Assembly: GCF_006439015.1 (NCBI RefSeq)
Contig: NZ_RCZG01000021.1
Location: 985 to 59,529 of the forward strand
DNA: 58,545 nt
Direction: 5' to 3'
Origin: Mycolicibacterium hodleri
GTDB taxonomy: Bacteria > Actinomycetota > Actinomycetes > Mycobacteriales > Mycobacteriaceae
The notes under the pieces were generated by a model that saw only the letters and a list, made by a program, of their open reading frames with translations, was not told the DNA's origin and searched no databases. Positions 34,906-43,098 of this stretch are shown here, in pieces; the stretch's first letter is position 1; each line of letters begins with the position of its first letter. Position numbers and translations under genes: made by a program.

Positions 34906-35076
34906 CGGGCTCTCAGTGGGCGCGGGTCGCAGCCTGACCGCTCGGCCCATTCCGCGACACGCGGCGGATGTCCGCCTGCCTCGACGTGTGACGGGGGAGG
35001 ATTCTGGGGTGCGAGGGACAAATGAGCCTGATGTTGCTTCTGTGACTCATGTGATCGAAACGGTCCGGTAGCGACG
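34906..35076 (+). other. 171-bp gap where murD is expected
   Basis: No gene. The space holds a perfect 6-bp inverted repeat GGCGGATGTCCGCC (34962-34975). Near the end is a direct repeat TGTGACTCATGTGAT (35041-35055), two TGTGA elements nine bases apart. I compared the six frames with what I remember of MurD motifs (GTNGKTT, the domain-3 region) and saw nothing; only a short frame ending VIETVR faintly recalls a MurD C-terminus. The sequence therefore looks like a regulatory spacer for ftsW rather than a decayed gene. Confidence 0.7.
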
Positions 35077-36633
35077 GTGATGGACATCTTCGCCCGACTG
35101 CGACCCGACAAGCCCCGGGTCACCGAAACCGCGAACGTCGCGACCGATGCCCCGCGGACCCGTTTCGGTGTGTGGCTAGGGCGTCCCATGACCTCGTTTC
35201 ATCTGGTCATCGCCGTCGCAGCGCTGCTCGTCACCCTCGGTCTGATCATGGTGCTGTCGGCCTCGGGGGTGCACTCCTACGACGAGGACGGCTCACCGTG
35301 GGCGATCTTTGCCAAGCAGTTGCTGTGGACGATCGTGGGACTCGTCGCCTTCTACGTCGCGCTGCGCACGCCGGTGTCCTTCATGCGCAAGATGGCGTTC
35401 CCCGGGTTCCTCCTCACGATCATCATGTTGATTCTCGTGCTGATTCCGGGAATCGGCAAGGAGGCCAACGGTTCTCGCGGGTGGTTCGTGATCGCCGGCT
35501 TCTCCATGCAGCCATCGGAACTGGCCAAGATTGCCTTTGCGATCTGGGGCGCGCATCTGCTCGCGGCGCGTCGCATGGAGCGCGCGTCGGTGCGCGAGAT
35601 GCTCTTCCCGTTGGTGCCCGGCGCCGTGGTTGCACTGCTGCTCATCGTGCTCCAGCCCGACCTCGGCCAGACGGTGTCCCTCGGCATCATCCTGCTGGGG
35701 TTGCTGTGGTACGCCGGACTTCCGCTGCGGGTCTTCCTGACTTCGCTACTCGCCGTCGTCATCGCCGCAGGCATTCTCGCGATGTCCGAGGGTTACCGGT
35801 CCGATCGCGTGCAATCGTGGCTGAACCCCGGCGCCGACACGCAGGGCTCGGGTTACCAAGCGCGGCAGGCGCGCTACGCGCTGGCCAATGGCGGTATCTT
35901 CGGGGACGGACTCGGCCAGGGCACCGCCAAGTGGAACTACCTGCCCAACGCGCACAACGACTTCATCTTCGCGATCATCGGTGAGGAACTCGGCTTCGTC
36001 GGTGCGATCGGTCTCCTTGGTCTGTTCGGTTTGTTCGCCTACACCGGAACGCGGATTGCGCGGCGGTCGGCGGATCCGTTCCTGCGACTGCTGACGGCCA
36101 CGACGACGCTGTGGGTGCTGGGCCAGGTGTTCATCAACGTCGGCTACGTCGTGGGCCTGCTGCCCGTGACGGGTTTGCAGCTTCCCCTCATCTCGGCGGG
36201 TGGAACATCGACCGCCACAACGCTTTTCATGTTGGGCATCATCACCAATGCGGCGCGCCACGAACCGGAGGCGGTGGCCGCGCTCCGCGCGGGGCGCGAG
36301 GACCGGTTCAATCGGCTGTTGCGACTACCGTTGCCCGAGCCCTATGTGCCAACCCGGTTGGAGTCGGCGCGCGACCGGCTGCGGACGCGCCAGGACAAGG
36401 CCGCACCGGTCAAGCCGAAGTCCAAACCCGCCTCTAAGTCCAAACCCCCCTCCAAGGGCAAGCCGACCTCGAAGAAGGCCAAACCGAAGCCGGCTCGCAA
36501 ACCTATCGACGATCCCAGGCGCACCAGGGCGGATGCGGCTGACCGGACGGCGAGGGGGTCAGGGCATCATGGAGACCGTCAGCGTCAACCGAGTCGACGG
36601 GCTCGCTCTCTGGAAGGTCAGCGTTACGGGTGA
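35077..36633 (+). CDS. ftsW: Septal peptidoglycan polymerase FtsW (SEDS family)
   Basis: SEDS glycosyltransferase that polymerises septal peptidoglycan from lipid II with PbpB. It has 518 residues and ten helices between about 45 and 400. SEDS features are SGVHSYDEDGS in the first loop, IGKEANGSRGWFVI, SMQPSELAKIAFAIW, and WLNPGADTQGSGYQARQARYAL. It also has LPNAHNDFIFAIIGEELG and LLPVTGLQLPLISAGGTST. The C-terminal 90 residues are a Lys/Pro/Ser-rich tail (KSKPASKSKPPSKGKPTSKK). GTG 35077 or the adjacent ATG 35080 is the start. Unlike other genes here it does not overlap its upstream neighbour. Confidence 0.95.
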   Translation: MMDIFARLRPDKPRVTETANVATDAPRTRFGVWLGRPMTSFHLVIAVAALLVTLGLIMVLSASGVHSYDEDGSPWAIFAKQLLWTIVGLVAFYVALRTPVSFMRKMAFPGFLLTIIMLILVLIPGIGKEANGSRGWFVIAGFSMQPSELAKIAFAIWGAHLLAARRMERASVREMLFPLVPGAVVALLLIVLQPDLGQTVSLGIILLGLLWYAGLPLRVFLTSLLAVVIAAGILAMSEGYRSDRVQSWLNPGADTQGSGYQARQARYALANGGIFGDGLGQGTAKWNYLPNAHNDFIFAIIGEELGFVGAIGLLGLFGLFAYTGTRIARRSADPFLRLLTATTTLWVLGQVFINVGYVVGLLPVTGLQLPLISAGGTSTATTLFMLGIITNAARHEPEAVAALRAGREDRFNRLLRLPLPEPYVPTRLESARDRLRTRQDKAAPVKPKSKPASKSKPPSKGKPTSKKAKPKPARKPIDDPRRTRADAADRTARGSGHHGDRQRQPSRRARSLEGQRYG

Positions 36634-37805
36634 GCAAGCCTGATTCCGGCGGGCAGGAGCGAAGCGACGCGGGAAGAAAATCCGGCGGCATCTCCGTGGT
36701 CCTTGCCGGTGGTGGCACGGCCGGGCACATCGAGCCCGCGATGGCCGTCGCCGACGCCCTCGTCGCGCTCGACCCGGGAGTTCGCATCACCGCCCTCGGC
36801 ACTGCGCGTGGGCTGGAAACGCGGCTGGTGCCAGAGCGTGGCTACGACCTGGAGTTGATCACGCCCGTCCCGTTCCCTCGCAAGCCGTCCGGCGACCTGG
36901 TCCGGCTTCCGCTGCGGGTCCGGGAGGCAGTCCGCCAGACGCGCGCCATCCTCGACGGCGTCCATGCCGACGTTGTCGTCGGGTTCGGCGGTTACGTCGC
37001 ACTGCCCGCCTATCTGGCAGCCCGCGGTGGCGCCAGGAGACGGCGGCGGGTGCCCGTCGTCATCCACGAGGCCAATGCCAGTGCCGGGTGGGCGAACCGG
37101 GTCGGGGCCCGTTCGGCGCAGCGCGTCCTGTCCGCGGTGCCGGATCCGGGCCTGGGACGGGTCGAGCTCGTCGGCGTGCCCGTCCGCGCGGCCATCACGT
37201 CCCTGGACCGGATGGCGCTGCGGGCCGAGGCGCGCGCCCACTTCGGATTCGCCGACGACGACAGGGTGTTGCTGGTCTTCGGCGGTTCACAGGGCGCGCA
37301 GTCCCTCAATCGTGCGGTTGCGGGGGCGGCCGAAGACCTTGCTGCGGCGGGAATCTCGGTACTGCACGCCCACGGTCCGAAGAACGTTCTCGACCTTCGC
37401 GAGCCAGCGGCCAACGATCGGCCCTATGTCGCCGTGCCGTATCTGAGCAGGATGGACCTCGCGTATGCAGCCGCCGATCTCGCGATCTGCCGCTCTGGCG
37501 CGATGACGGTCGCCGAGGTCACGGCGGTGGGCCTGCCCGCCGTGTACGTACCGCTACCGATCGGCAACGGTGAACAGCGCCTCAATGCGCTGCCGGTGGT
37601 CGGTGCGGGCGGCGGGCTCCTGGTGTCAGACGCGGAATTGACCCCCGCCTTCGTCGCGACGACCGCGCGCGCTCTGCTCGGGGATCCGCGTCGGCTAGCG
37701 GCGATGACGACGGCCGCCGCGCTGGCCGGGCATCGGGACGCCGCCGTCAGGGTGGCCGAAGTGGCGCTCGACGTCGCCAGGAGCAGCCGGGAGCAGAGAC
37801 GATGA
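36630..37805 (+). CDS. murG: UDP-GlcNAc:lipid I N-acetylglucosaminyltransferase, N-terminal repeat insert
   Basis: GT28 enzyme making lipid II from lipid I at the membrane. It has 391 residues. The N-terminal glycine loop VVLAGGGTAGHIEPAMAVA begins only at residue 23. Residues 6-20 (SGGQERSDAGRKSGG) are encoded by one copy of the 36-bp repeat also found in fadD15. Other motifs are VVGFGGYVALPAYLA, VIHEANASAGWANR, VFGGSQGAQSLNRAV and CRSGAMTVAEVTAVGLPAVYVP. The GTG start overlaps ftsW by 4 nt, so the insertion sits directly behind the start codon without breaking coupling. Confidence 0.95.
   Translation: MSKPDSGGQERSDAGRKSGGISVVLAGGGTAGHIEPAMAVADALVALDPGVRITALGTARGLETRLVPERGYDLELITPVPFPRKPSGDLVRLPLRVREAVRQTRAILDGVHADVVVGFGGYVALPAYLAARGGARRRRRVPVVIHEANASAGWANRVGARSAQRVLSAVPDPGLGRVELVGVPVRAAITSLDRMALRAEARAHFGFADDDRVLLVFGGSQGAQSLNRAVAGAAEDLAAAGISVLHAHGPKNVLDLREPAANDRPYVAVPYLSRMDLAYAAADLAICRSGAMTVAEVTAVGLPAVYVPLPIGNGEQRLNALPVVGAGGGLLVSDAELTPAFVATTARALLGDPRRLAAMTTAAALAGHRDAAVRVAEVALDVARSSREQRR
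36646..36690 (+). repeat. Single 36-bp repeat unit at the murG 5' end
   Basis: One unit (36646-36681) beginning CCGGCGGGCAGGAGCGAAGC, flanked by a partial copy of its own start (CCGGCGGCA at 36682), the same flank arrangement as in fadD15. It adds about 12 residues to MurG. Confidence 0.9.
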
Positions 37806-39229
37806 ATACGCGGGAACTGCCTCCCGAGTTGCAGCGCGTGCACATGGTCGGCATCGGAGGAGCCGGAATGTCCGGCGTCGCACGCATCCTGCTCGACCGC
37901 GGCGGCCTGGTGTCGGGGTCGGACGCCAAGGAGTCGCGTGGCGTCGCCGCGCTGCGGGCCCGCGGCGCCCAGGTCAGGATTGGCCACGACGCGTCCTCGC
38001 TCGATATGTTGCCCGGCGGACCGAGCGTCGTCGTGAGCACGCACGCCGCCATTCCCAAGGACAACCCCGAGCTGGTCGAAGCGGCGCGCCGCGGTATTCC
38101 GGTCATCCTCCGGCCTGCGGTCCTCGCCCGCCTCATGGAGGGTTACACCACGGTGATGGTCACCGGCACGCACGGCAAGACGACGACGACGTCCATGATC
38201 ATCGTGGCGTTGCAGGGCAGCGGCTTCGACCCGTCGTTCGCCGTGGGCGGTGACCTCGGAGAAGCAGGGACCAACGCGCACCACGGCAGCGGCGATTGCT
38301 TCGTTGCAGAGGCCGACGAGAGCGACGGATCACTGCTCGAATACACCCCGGATGTCGCGGTCGTCACCAACGTCGAGGCCGATCACCTCGACTTCTTCGG
38401 CAGCCCGGAGGCCTACACCGCGGTGTTCGACGAGTTCGTCGCCCGGCTGCGACCGGGCGGCTCCCTGGTCGTGTGCGCCGATGACCCCGGCTCCGCCGCT
38501 TTGGCCGAACGTGCGGTGGCCGGCGGTGTGCGAGTCCTCCGCTACGGCAGTCCTGCCAGCGGCGAAGGCTCGAAACTTGCTGGTGGGCTGATCAATTGGG
38601 AACAACAAGGCACCGGGAGCGTGGCCACGATCCAACTGGCGGGGGAGGACCATCAACGCGGGATGCGGCTGGCGGTGCCCGGCAGGCACATGGCGTTGAA
38701 CGCGCTGGGAGCGCTACTGGCAGCGGTCCAGGCGGGCGCGGATGCGGATACCGTGCTCGACGGCCTGGCCACGTTCGAAGGCGTCCGGCGACGCTTTGAG
38801 TCCGTGGGAACGGCGGCGGGCGTCCGCGTCTTTGATGATTATGCGCATCACCCGACCGAGGTACACGCGACCCTCGAGGCGCTGCGGGCGGTGGCCGGGC
38901 ACGGCCGCTCCGTCGTGGTGTTCCAGCCGCACCTGTACTCGCGGACCCAGACCTTCGCCCGCGAGTTCGGGCAGGCGCTGAGCCTCGCCGACGAGGTGTT
39001 CGTGCTCGACGTGTACGCGGCACGCGAACAGCCGATCGCGGGTGTCAGCGGAGCCAGCGTCGCCGAGCACGTCACCGTTCCCGTGCGATACGTCCCCGAC
39101 TTCTCCGCGGTCGCCGATCTGGTGGCGGGTTCGGCGCGGCCGGGTGACGTCGTCGTGACGATGGGCGCGGGCGACGTGACGCTGCTCGGCAGGGAGATTC
39201 TCTCCGCGGTGCAGGCGCGGTCGTCGTGA
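37802..39229 (+). CDS. murC: UDP-N-acetylmuramate--L-alanine ligase
   Basis: First Mur ligase, adding L-Ala to UDP-MurNAc, 475 residues. The N-terminal Rossmann motif is HMVGIGGAGMSGVARILLD, the ATP loop MVTGTHGKTTTTSMI near residue 118, EADESDGSLLEYTPDVAVVT near residue 170, and the C-terminal domain has FDDYAHHPTEVHATLEALR and FQPHLYSRTQTF. ATG overlaps the murG stop by 4 nt, and its stop overlaps the ftsQ GTG, so murG-murC-ftsQ are coupled. Confidence 0.96.
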   Translation: MNTRELPPELQRVHMVGIGGAGMSGVARILLDRGGLVSGSDAKESRGVAALRARGAQVRIGHDASSLDMLPGGPSVVVSTHAAIPKDNPELVEAARRGIPVILRPAVLARLMEGYTTVMVTGTHGKTTTTSMIIVALQGSGFDPSFAVGGDLGEAGTNAHHGSGDCFVAEADESDGSLLEYTPDVAVVTNVEADHLDFFGSPEAYTAVFDEFVARLRPGGSLVVCADDPGSAALAERAVAGGVRVLRYGSPASGEGSKLAGGLINWEQQGTGSVATIQLAGEDHQRGMRLAVPGRHMALNALGALLAAVQAGADADTVLDGLATFEGVRRRFESVGTAAGVRVFDDYAHHPTEVHATLEALRAVAGHGRSVVVFQPHLYSRTQTFAREFGQALSLADEVFVLDVYAAREQPIAGVSGASVAEHVTVPVRYVPDFSAVADLVAGSARPGDVVVTMGAGDVTLLGREILSAVQARSS

Positions 39230-40239
39230 CCGGACCGACCGACGCCGCCGAGGGGTCCGACACCGGAGGGACGACGGAGAGACTCGACGTCGAAGGGCCC
39301 GTCGAGCCCGCCGACGCCGTCTCCGATGAGGCAGTTCCCGGCGACGCCGTCGAAGATCGGGAGGTCGGGGGAGACGTCGGGGAAGACATCGGGGAAGACG
39401 TCGGGGAAGACGAGGAACCGGACTTCGAGGGACCACGGCGTCGAGCCAGGCGGGAGCGCGAGGAGCGGCGCGCGGCGCAGGACCGTGCGACGGCGATCGA
39501 GCACGCCAGGCGCGAGGCCAAGCGGCGCGTCGCGGGTCGGCCGGTCGACCAGCCGAAACCCCCTGCGCGCGGACTCATTCGGGGCCTCAGGGTACTGATG
39601 TGGTCGGCGTTGGTCAGCGTCATCGCGGTCGGAGTGGGCCTGCTGCTGTACTTCACGCCCATCATGTCGGCCCGCGTCACGGCGATCACGGGCCTCAACA
39701 CCATCACGCAGGAAGAGGTGCAGCAGGCCGCAGCGGTCCCGGCGGACACTCCGCTGCTGCAGATCGACACCGATGCCGTTGCCGAACGTGTGGCGACCAT
39801 TCGCAGGGTGGCGAGCGCCAGGGTCCAGCGGGAATACCCTTCGACGCTGAAGATCACCATCGTCGAGCGGGTGCCCGTAGTGGTGAAGGACTATCCGGAC
39901 GGTCCGCACCTCTTCGACCGCGATGGCGTCGACTTCGCGACGGCGCCCCCGCCGCCGGGCCTGCCGTACCTGGACGTCGACACGCCGGGGCCCAGCGACT
40001 TGCCCACCCTGGCGGCGCTCCAGGTCCTCACGGCGTTGCGGCCCGAGGTGGCGGGGCAGGTGAGCCGCATTGCGGCGCCGTCGGTCGCATCCATCACCCT
40101 GACTCTGTTCGACGGTCGACAGGTGATCTGGGGTACGACGGACCGGACCGACGAGAAGGCGCTGAAGTTGGGGGCACTTCTGACCCAGCCGGGTACCACA
40201 TATGACGTGTCCAGCCCGGATCTGCCGACGGTTAAATAG
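39226..40239 (+). CDS. ftsQ: Cell division protein FtsQ
   Basis: Bitopic divisome protein of 337 residues. The cytoplasmic N-terminus (1-115) is very acidic, then basic, and includes four copies of VGED-type tetrapeptides from a 12-bp tandem repeat (39364-39411). A membrane helix follows at about 125-145 (WSALVSVIAVGVGLLLYF), then a POTRA domain (VTAITGLNTITQEEV) and the FtsQ domain (YPSTLKITIVERVPVVV). It connects FtsL and FtsI to the division ring. The GTG overlaps murC. The 159 bp after its stop contain the ftsZ promoter region. Confidence 0.94.
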   Translation: MTGPTDAAEGSDTGGTTERLDVEGPVEPADAVSDEAVPGDAVEDREVGGDVGEDIGEDVGEDEEPDFEGPRRRARREREERRAAQDRATAIEHARREAKRRVAGRPVDQPKPPARGLIRGLRVLMWSALVSVIAVGVGLLLYFTPIMSARVTAITGLNTITQEEVQQAAAVPADTPLLQIDTDAVAERVATIRRVASARVQREYPSTLKITIVERVPVVVKDYPDGPHLFDRDGVDFATAPPPPGLPYLDVDTPGPSDLPTLAALQVLTALRPEVAGQVSRIAAPSVASITLTLFDGRQVIWGTTDRTDEKALKLGALLTQPGTTYDVSSPDLPTVK

Positions 40240-40339
40240 CGCACCACCACGTCAACGTCGGAAATTCCCGCGACACGTTCGGCGCGCCTGCACGGATACC
40301 TCGGGTGATCGCCCTACCGTTCTGTTTGCGCGCAACTAC

Positions 40340-40398
40340 TTGACATAACTCTAAGCCTATGGTTGAGGTTGAGAGTTTGCACAGGAGGAAGACTACCG
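40340..40398 (+). promoter_or_regulatory. Proximal ftsZ promoter and RBS
   Basis: TTGACA (40340-40345) is a consensus -35 element. A match to -10 at the standard distance is poor; TATGGT (40358-40363) is too close. The direct repeat GGTTGAGGTTGAG (40361-40373) follows and may be a regulator site. AGGAGGAA (40383-40390) is a strong ribosome binding site nine bases before the ftsZ ATG. Multiple promoters before ftsZ are known in mycobacteria. Confidence 0.4.
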
Positions 40399-41538
40399 AT
40401 GACACCCCCGCACAACTATCTCGCAGTAATAAAGGTGGTCGGCATCGGTGGCGGCGGCGTCAACGCCGTCAACCGAATGATCGAGCAAGGCCTCAAGGGC
40501 GTTGAGTTCATCGCCATCAACACTGACGCGCAGGCGCTGTTGATGAGTGATGCCGACGTCAAACTCGACGTCGGACGCGACTCCACCCGCGGCCTCGGCG
40601 CGGGCGCCGACCCCGAAGTCGGACGCAAGGCCGCCGACGACGCCAAGGACGACATCGAAGAGCTGCTCCGCGGCGCCGACATGGTGTTCGTCACCGCAGG
40701 TGAGGGTGGTGGCACCGGCACCGGTGGCGCGCCCGTGGTGGCCACCATCGCCCGCAAGCTCGGTGCTCTGACGGTCGGCGTCGTCACCCGGCCGTTCTCC
40801 TTCGAGGGAAAGCGCCGCAGCAACCAGGCCGAGAACGGCATCGCCGCGCTCCGCGAAAGCTGCGACACCCTGATCGTCATCCCCAACGACCGGTTGTTGC
40901 AGATGGGCGACGCGGCCGTGTCTCTGATGGACGCCTTCCGCAGCGCCGACGAGGTCCTGCTCAACGGTGTTCAGGGCATCACCGATCTGATCACGACCCC
41001 CGGTCTCATCAACGTGGACTTCGCCGACGTCAAGGGCGTCATGTCGGGTGCGGGCACCGCCTTGATGGGCATCGGCTCGGCGCGCGGCGACGGACGCGCT
41101 CTCAAGGCGGCGGAGACCGCGATCAACTCGCCTCTGCTTGAGGCCTCCATGGAGGGCGCCCAGGGCGTGCTGCTGTCGGTCGCAGGCGGCAGCGATCTCG
41201 GCCTCTTCGAGATCAACGAGGCGGCGTCACTGGTACAGGACGCTGCGCACCCCGAGGCCAACATCATCTTCGGCACCGTGATCGACGACTCGCTCGGTGA
41301 CGAGGTGCGCGTCACGGTGATCGCGGCCGGCTTCGATGCCGCAGGCCCCAACCGCAAGCCGGTGGTGGGAGCGGGACCGGCCGTCGCGTCGAGTAGCGCG
41401 GGCAGACTGAGGCCGCCGTCCGCCTTCGATCCCGATCCGGCGAGCGTTCCGCTGCACACCAACGGTGCGACGGTCAGCATCGGTGGTGGCGGTGACGATG
41501 ACGACGACGTCGACGTGCCACCCTTCATGCGGCACTGA
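40399..41538 (+). CDS. ftsZ: Cell division GTPase FtsZ
   Basis: Tubulin-like GTPase that forms the Z ring, 379 residues. It begins MTPPHNYLAVIKVVGIGGGG. The tubulin signature is AGEGGGTGTGGAPVVATIA near residue 103, the T7 synergy loop GLINVDFADVKGVMS is near residue 205, and GSARGDGRALKAAETAI near residue 224. A linker leads to the C-terminal peptide DDDVDVPPFMRH, the conserved docking tail for partners such as SepF and FtsW. The start is fixed by AGGAGGAA. It is separated from ftsQ by 159 bp and has its own promoter. Confidence 0.98.
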   Translation: MTPPHNYLAVIKVVGIGGGGVNAVNRMIEQGLKGVEFIAINTDAQALLMSDADVKLDVGRDSTRGLGAGADPEVGRKAADDAKDDIEELLRGADMVFVTAGEGGGTGTGGAPVVATIARKLGALTVGVVTRPFSFEGKRRSNQAENGIAALRESCDTLIVIPNDRLLQMGDAAVSLMDAFRSADEVLLNGVQGITDLITTPGLINVDFADVKGVMSGAGTALMGIGSARGDGRALKAAETAINSPLLEASMEGAQGVLLSVAGGSDLGLFEINEAASLVQDAAHPEANIIFGTVIDDSLGDEVRVTVIAAGFDAAGPNRKPVVGAGPAVASSSAGRLRPPSAFDPDPASVPLHTNGATVSIGGGGDDDDDVDVPPFMRH

Positions 41539-41577
41539 TCAGGGAGCCCTCGACGGCGTGGGTCGATACTGGAAACC

Positions 41578-42285
41578 GTGACGTTTCGCATCAGACGTGT
41601 GACCACCACCCGCTCAGGTGGCGCCTCGGCTCCGCCGTTCGACACGTTCAACATGGGCGACCACGTGGGCGACGATCCGGCCGCGGTGGCCGCGAATCGA
41701 GCCCGCCTTGCGACCGCGATCGGGCTGGGTGAGCACGGGATCGTGTGGATGAACCAGGTGCATGGGGACCGCGTCGTCGCCGTCGACGGCCCGGTCGAAG
41801 GTGCCATCGACGAAGCCGACGGACTGGTGACGGCCACTCCCGGGTTGGCACTGGCGGTCGTCACCGCCGATTGCGTGCCGGTGTTGATGTCGGATGCACG
41901 TGCTGGCGTCATCGCCGCCGTGCATGCGGGTCGTGTCGGCACGCAAAAGGGCGTCGTGGCGCGGGCGGTGGAGTCGATGGTGGCGCGAGGTGCGCACGTT
42001 GCGGATGTCTCGGTTCTGCTCGGCCCCGCCGTGAGCGGCCGTAACTACGAGGTGCCCGACGCCATGGCCGATGAGGTTGAGGAGGCGGTGCCTGGCAGTC
42101 GGACCACGACGGCGCGTGGGACCGCTGGGCTCGACCTGAGATCCGGAATCGCCAAGCAACTCAATGAATTGGGCATCACCCAGATCGACGTCGACCCGCG
42201 CTGTACCGTCGACGATCCGGACCTGTTCAGTCATCGTCGCGCCGCCCCCACCGGACGGTTGGCATCATTGGTGTGGATGGAATGA
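41578..42285 (+). CDS. pgeF: Peptidoglycan editing factor / multicopper polyphenol oxidase family
   Basis: YfiH/PgeF-family protein of 235 residues (Rv2149c type). In E. coli PgeF hydrolyses wrongly built UDP-MurNAc-L-Ser; related proteins show purine nucleoside or laccase-like activity. The metal site is intact: His in WMNQVHGDRVV, Cys in VVTADCVPVLMS and His in AAVHAGRVG. The location next to ftsZ suits a role in precursor editing. GTG start; the 39 bp before it carry no clear promoter. The stop overlaps the yggS ATG. Confidence 0.9.
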   Translation: MTFRIRRVTTTRSGGASAPPFDTFNMGDHVGDDPAAVAANRARLATAIGLGEHGIVWMNQVHGDRVVAVDGPVEGAIDEADGLVTATPGLALAVVTADCVPVLMSDARAGVIAAVHAGRVGTQKGVVARAVESMVARGAHVADVSVLLGPAVSGRNYEVPDAMADEVEEAVPGSRTTTARGTAGLDLRSGIAKQLNELGITQIDVDPRCTVDDPDLFSHRRAAPTGRLASLVWME

Positions 42286-43034
42286 GCACCTCGCGCGCCG
42301 CCGAACTCGCAGAATCGCTTGCCGTCCTGCGGGCGCGGGTCGATGCCGCTGCGGTGGCGGCTGGTCGTGATGTCGCCGACGTCGAACTGCTGCCCGTGAC
42401 GAAGTTCTTTCCGGTATCCGACATCGTCGAATTGGTTCACTTGGGATGCGAGGCATTCGGCGAGTCGCGTGAACAGGAGGCGGCGAACAAAGTCAGCGAA
42501 GTCGCCGCTCACCTTTCATCGCGCGGTTCGGTGCCCGCCATCCGCTGGCACATGATCGGCAGCATTCAGCGCAAGAAGGCGCGGGCGGTGGCGCGATGGG
42601 CGTATGCCGCGCACTCGGTTGATCGGGGTGCCGTTGTCTCGGCCTTGGGTCGCGCCGCGGCCGAGGCGCTAGCCGAGGGTGGACGGGCCGAACCGCTGCG
42701 CGTCTACCTCCAGTTGAGTCTCGACGGCGATCCGGAACGCGGCGGCGTCGACGTGAGCAGGCCGGATCTCGTGGACGAACTGTGCGCGCTCGCCGACGGG
42801 GCCGAGGGCTTGGAGTTCGTGGGCCTGATGGCCATCCCGCCGGTGCACGCCGACGCCGAGGAATCGTTCGCACGTTTGGAGAGCGAACTCAGCCGGATAC
42901 AGGCCCTCTACCAGCAGCGGCTCGGTCTATCGGCAGGTATGTCCGGAGACCTCGAGACGGCGGTGAAACACGGCTCAACGTGCGTGCGTGTCGGTACCGC
43001 GCTTATGGGTCAACGTCCTCTAACGTCACCCTGA
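42282..43034 (+). CDS. yggS: YggS family pyridoxal phosphate homeostasis protein
   Basis: A 250-residue PLP-binding protein of the fold type III (alanine racemase-like) barrel that keeps PLP levels in balance and affects amino acid metabolism. The PLP lysine is in ELLPVTKFFPVSD near residue 36. WHMIGSIQRKKA is near residue 88, FVGLMAIPP near residue 188, and the phosphate-binding end is CVRVGTALMGQR. ATG overlaps pgeF by 4 nt. A position between ftsZ and sepF is typical of Gram-positive bacteria. Confidence 0.92.
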   Translation: MSTSRAAELAESLAVLRARVDAAAVAAGRDVADVELLPVTKFFPVSDIVELVHLGCEAFGESREQEAANKVSEVAAHLSSRGSVPAIRWHMIGSIQRKKARAVARWAYAAHSVDRGAVVSALGRAAAEALAEGGRAEPLRVYLQLSLDGDPERGGVDVSRPDLVDELCALADGAEGLEFVGLMAIPPVHADAEESFARLESELSRIQALYQQRLGLSAGMSGDLETAVKHGSTCVRVGTALMGQRPLTSP

Positions 43035-43098
43035 GTAGTCACTCCAGTCACATCTTCATCACGGACAACACAGATTTCAGTCATCAGAAGGGTCTCCG

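Noticed and set aside
34844..35071. Short frame ending VIETVR as a murD remnant
   Set aside because: The last residues only vaguely resemble a MurD end, and the rest of the frame overlaps mraY in a different frame with no Mur ligase motif.
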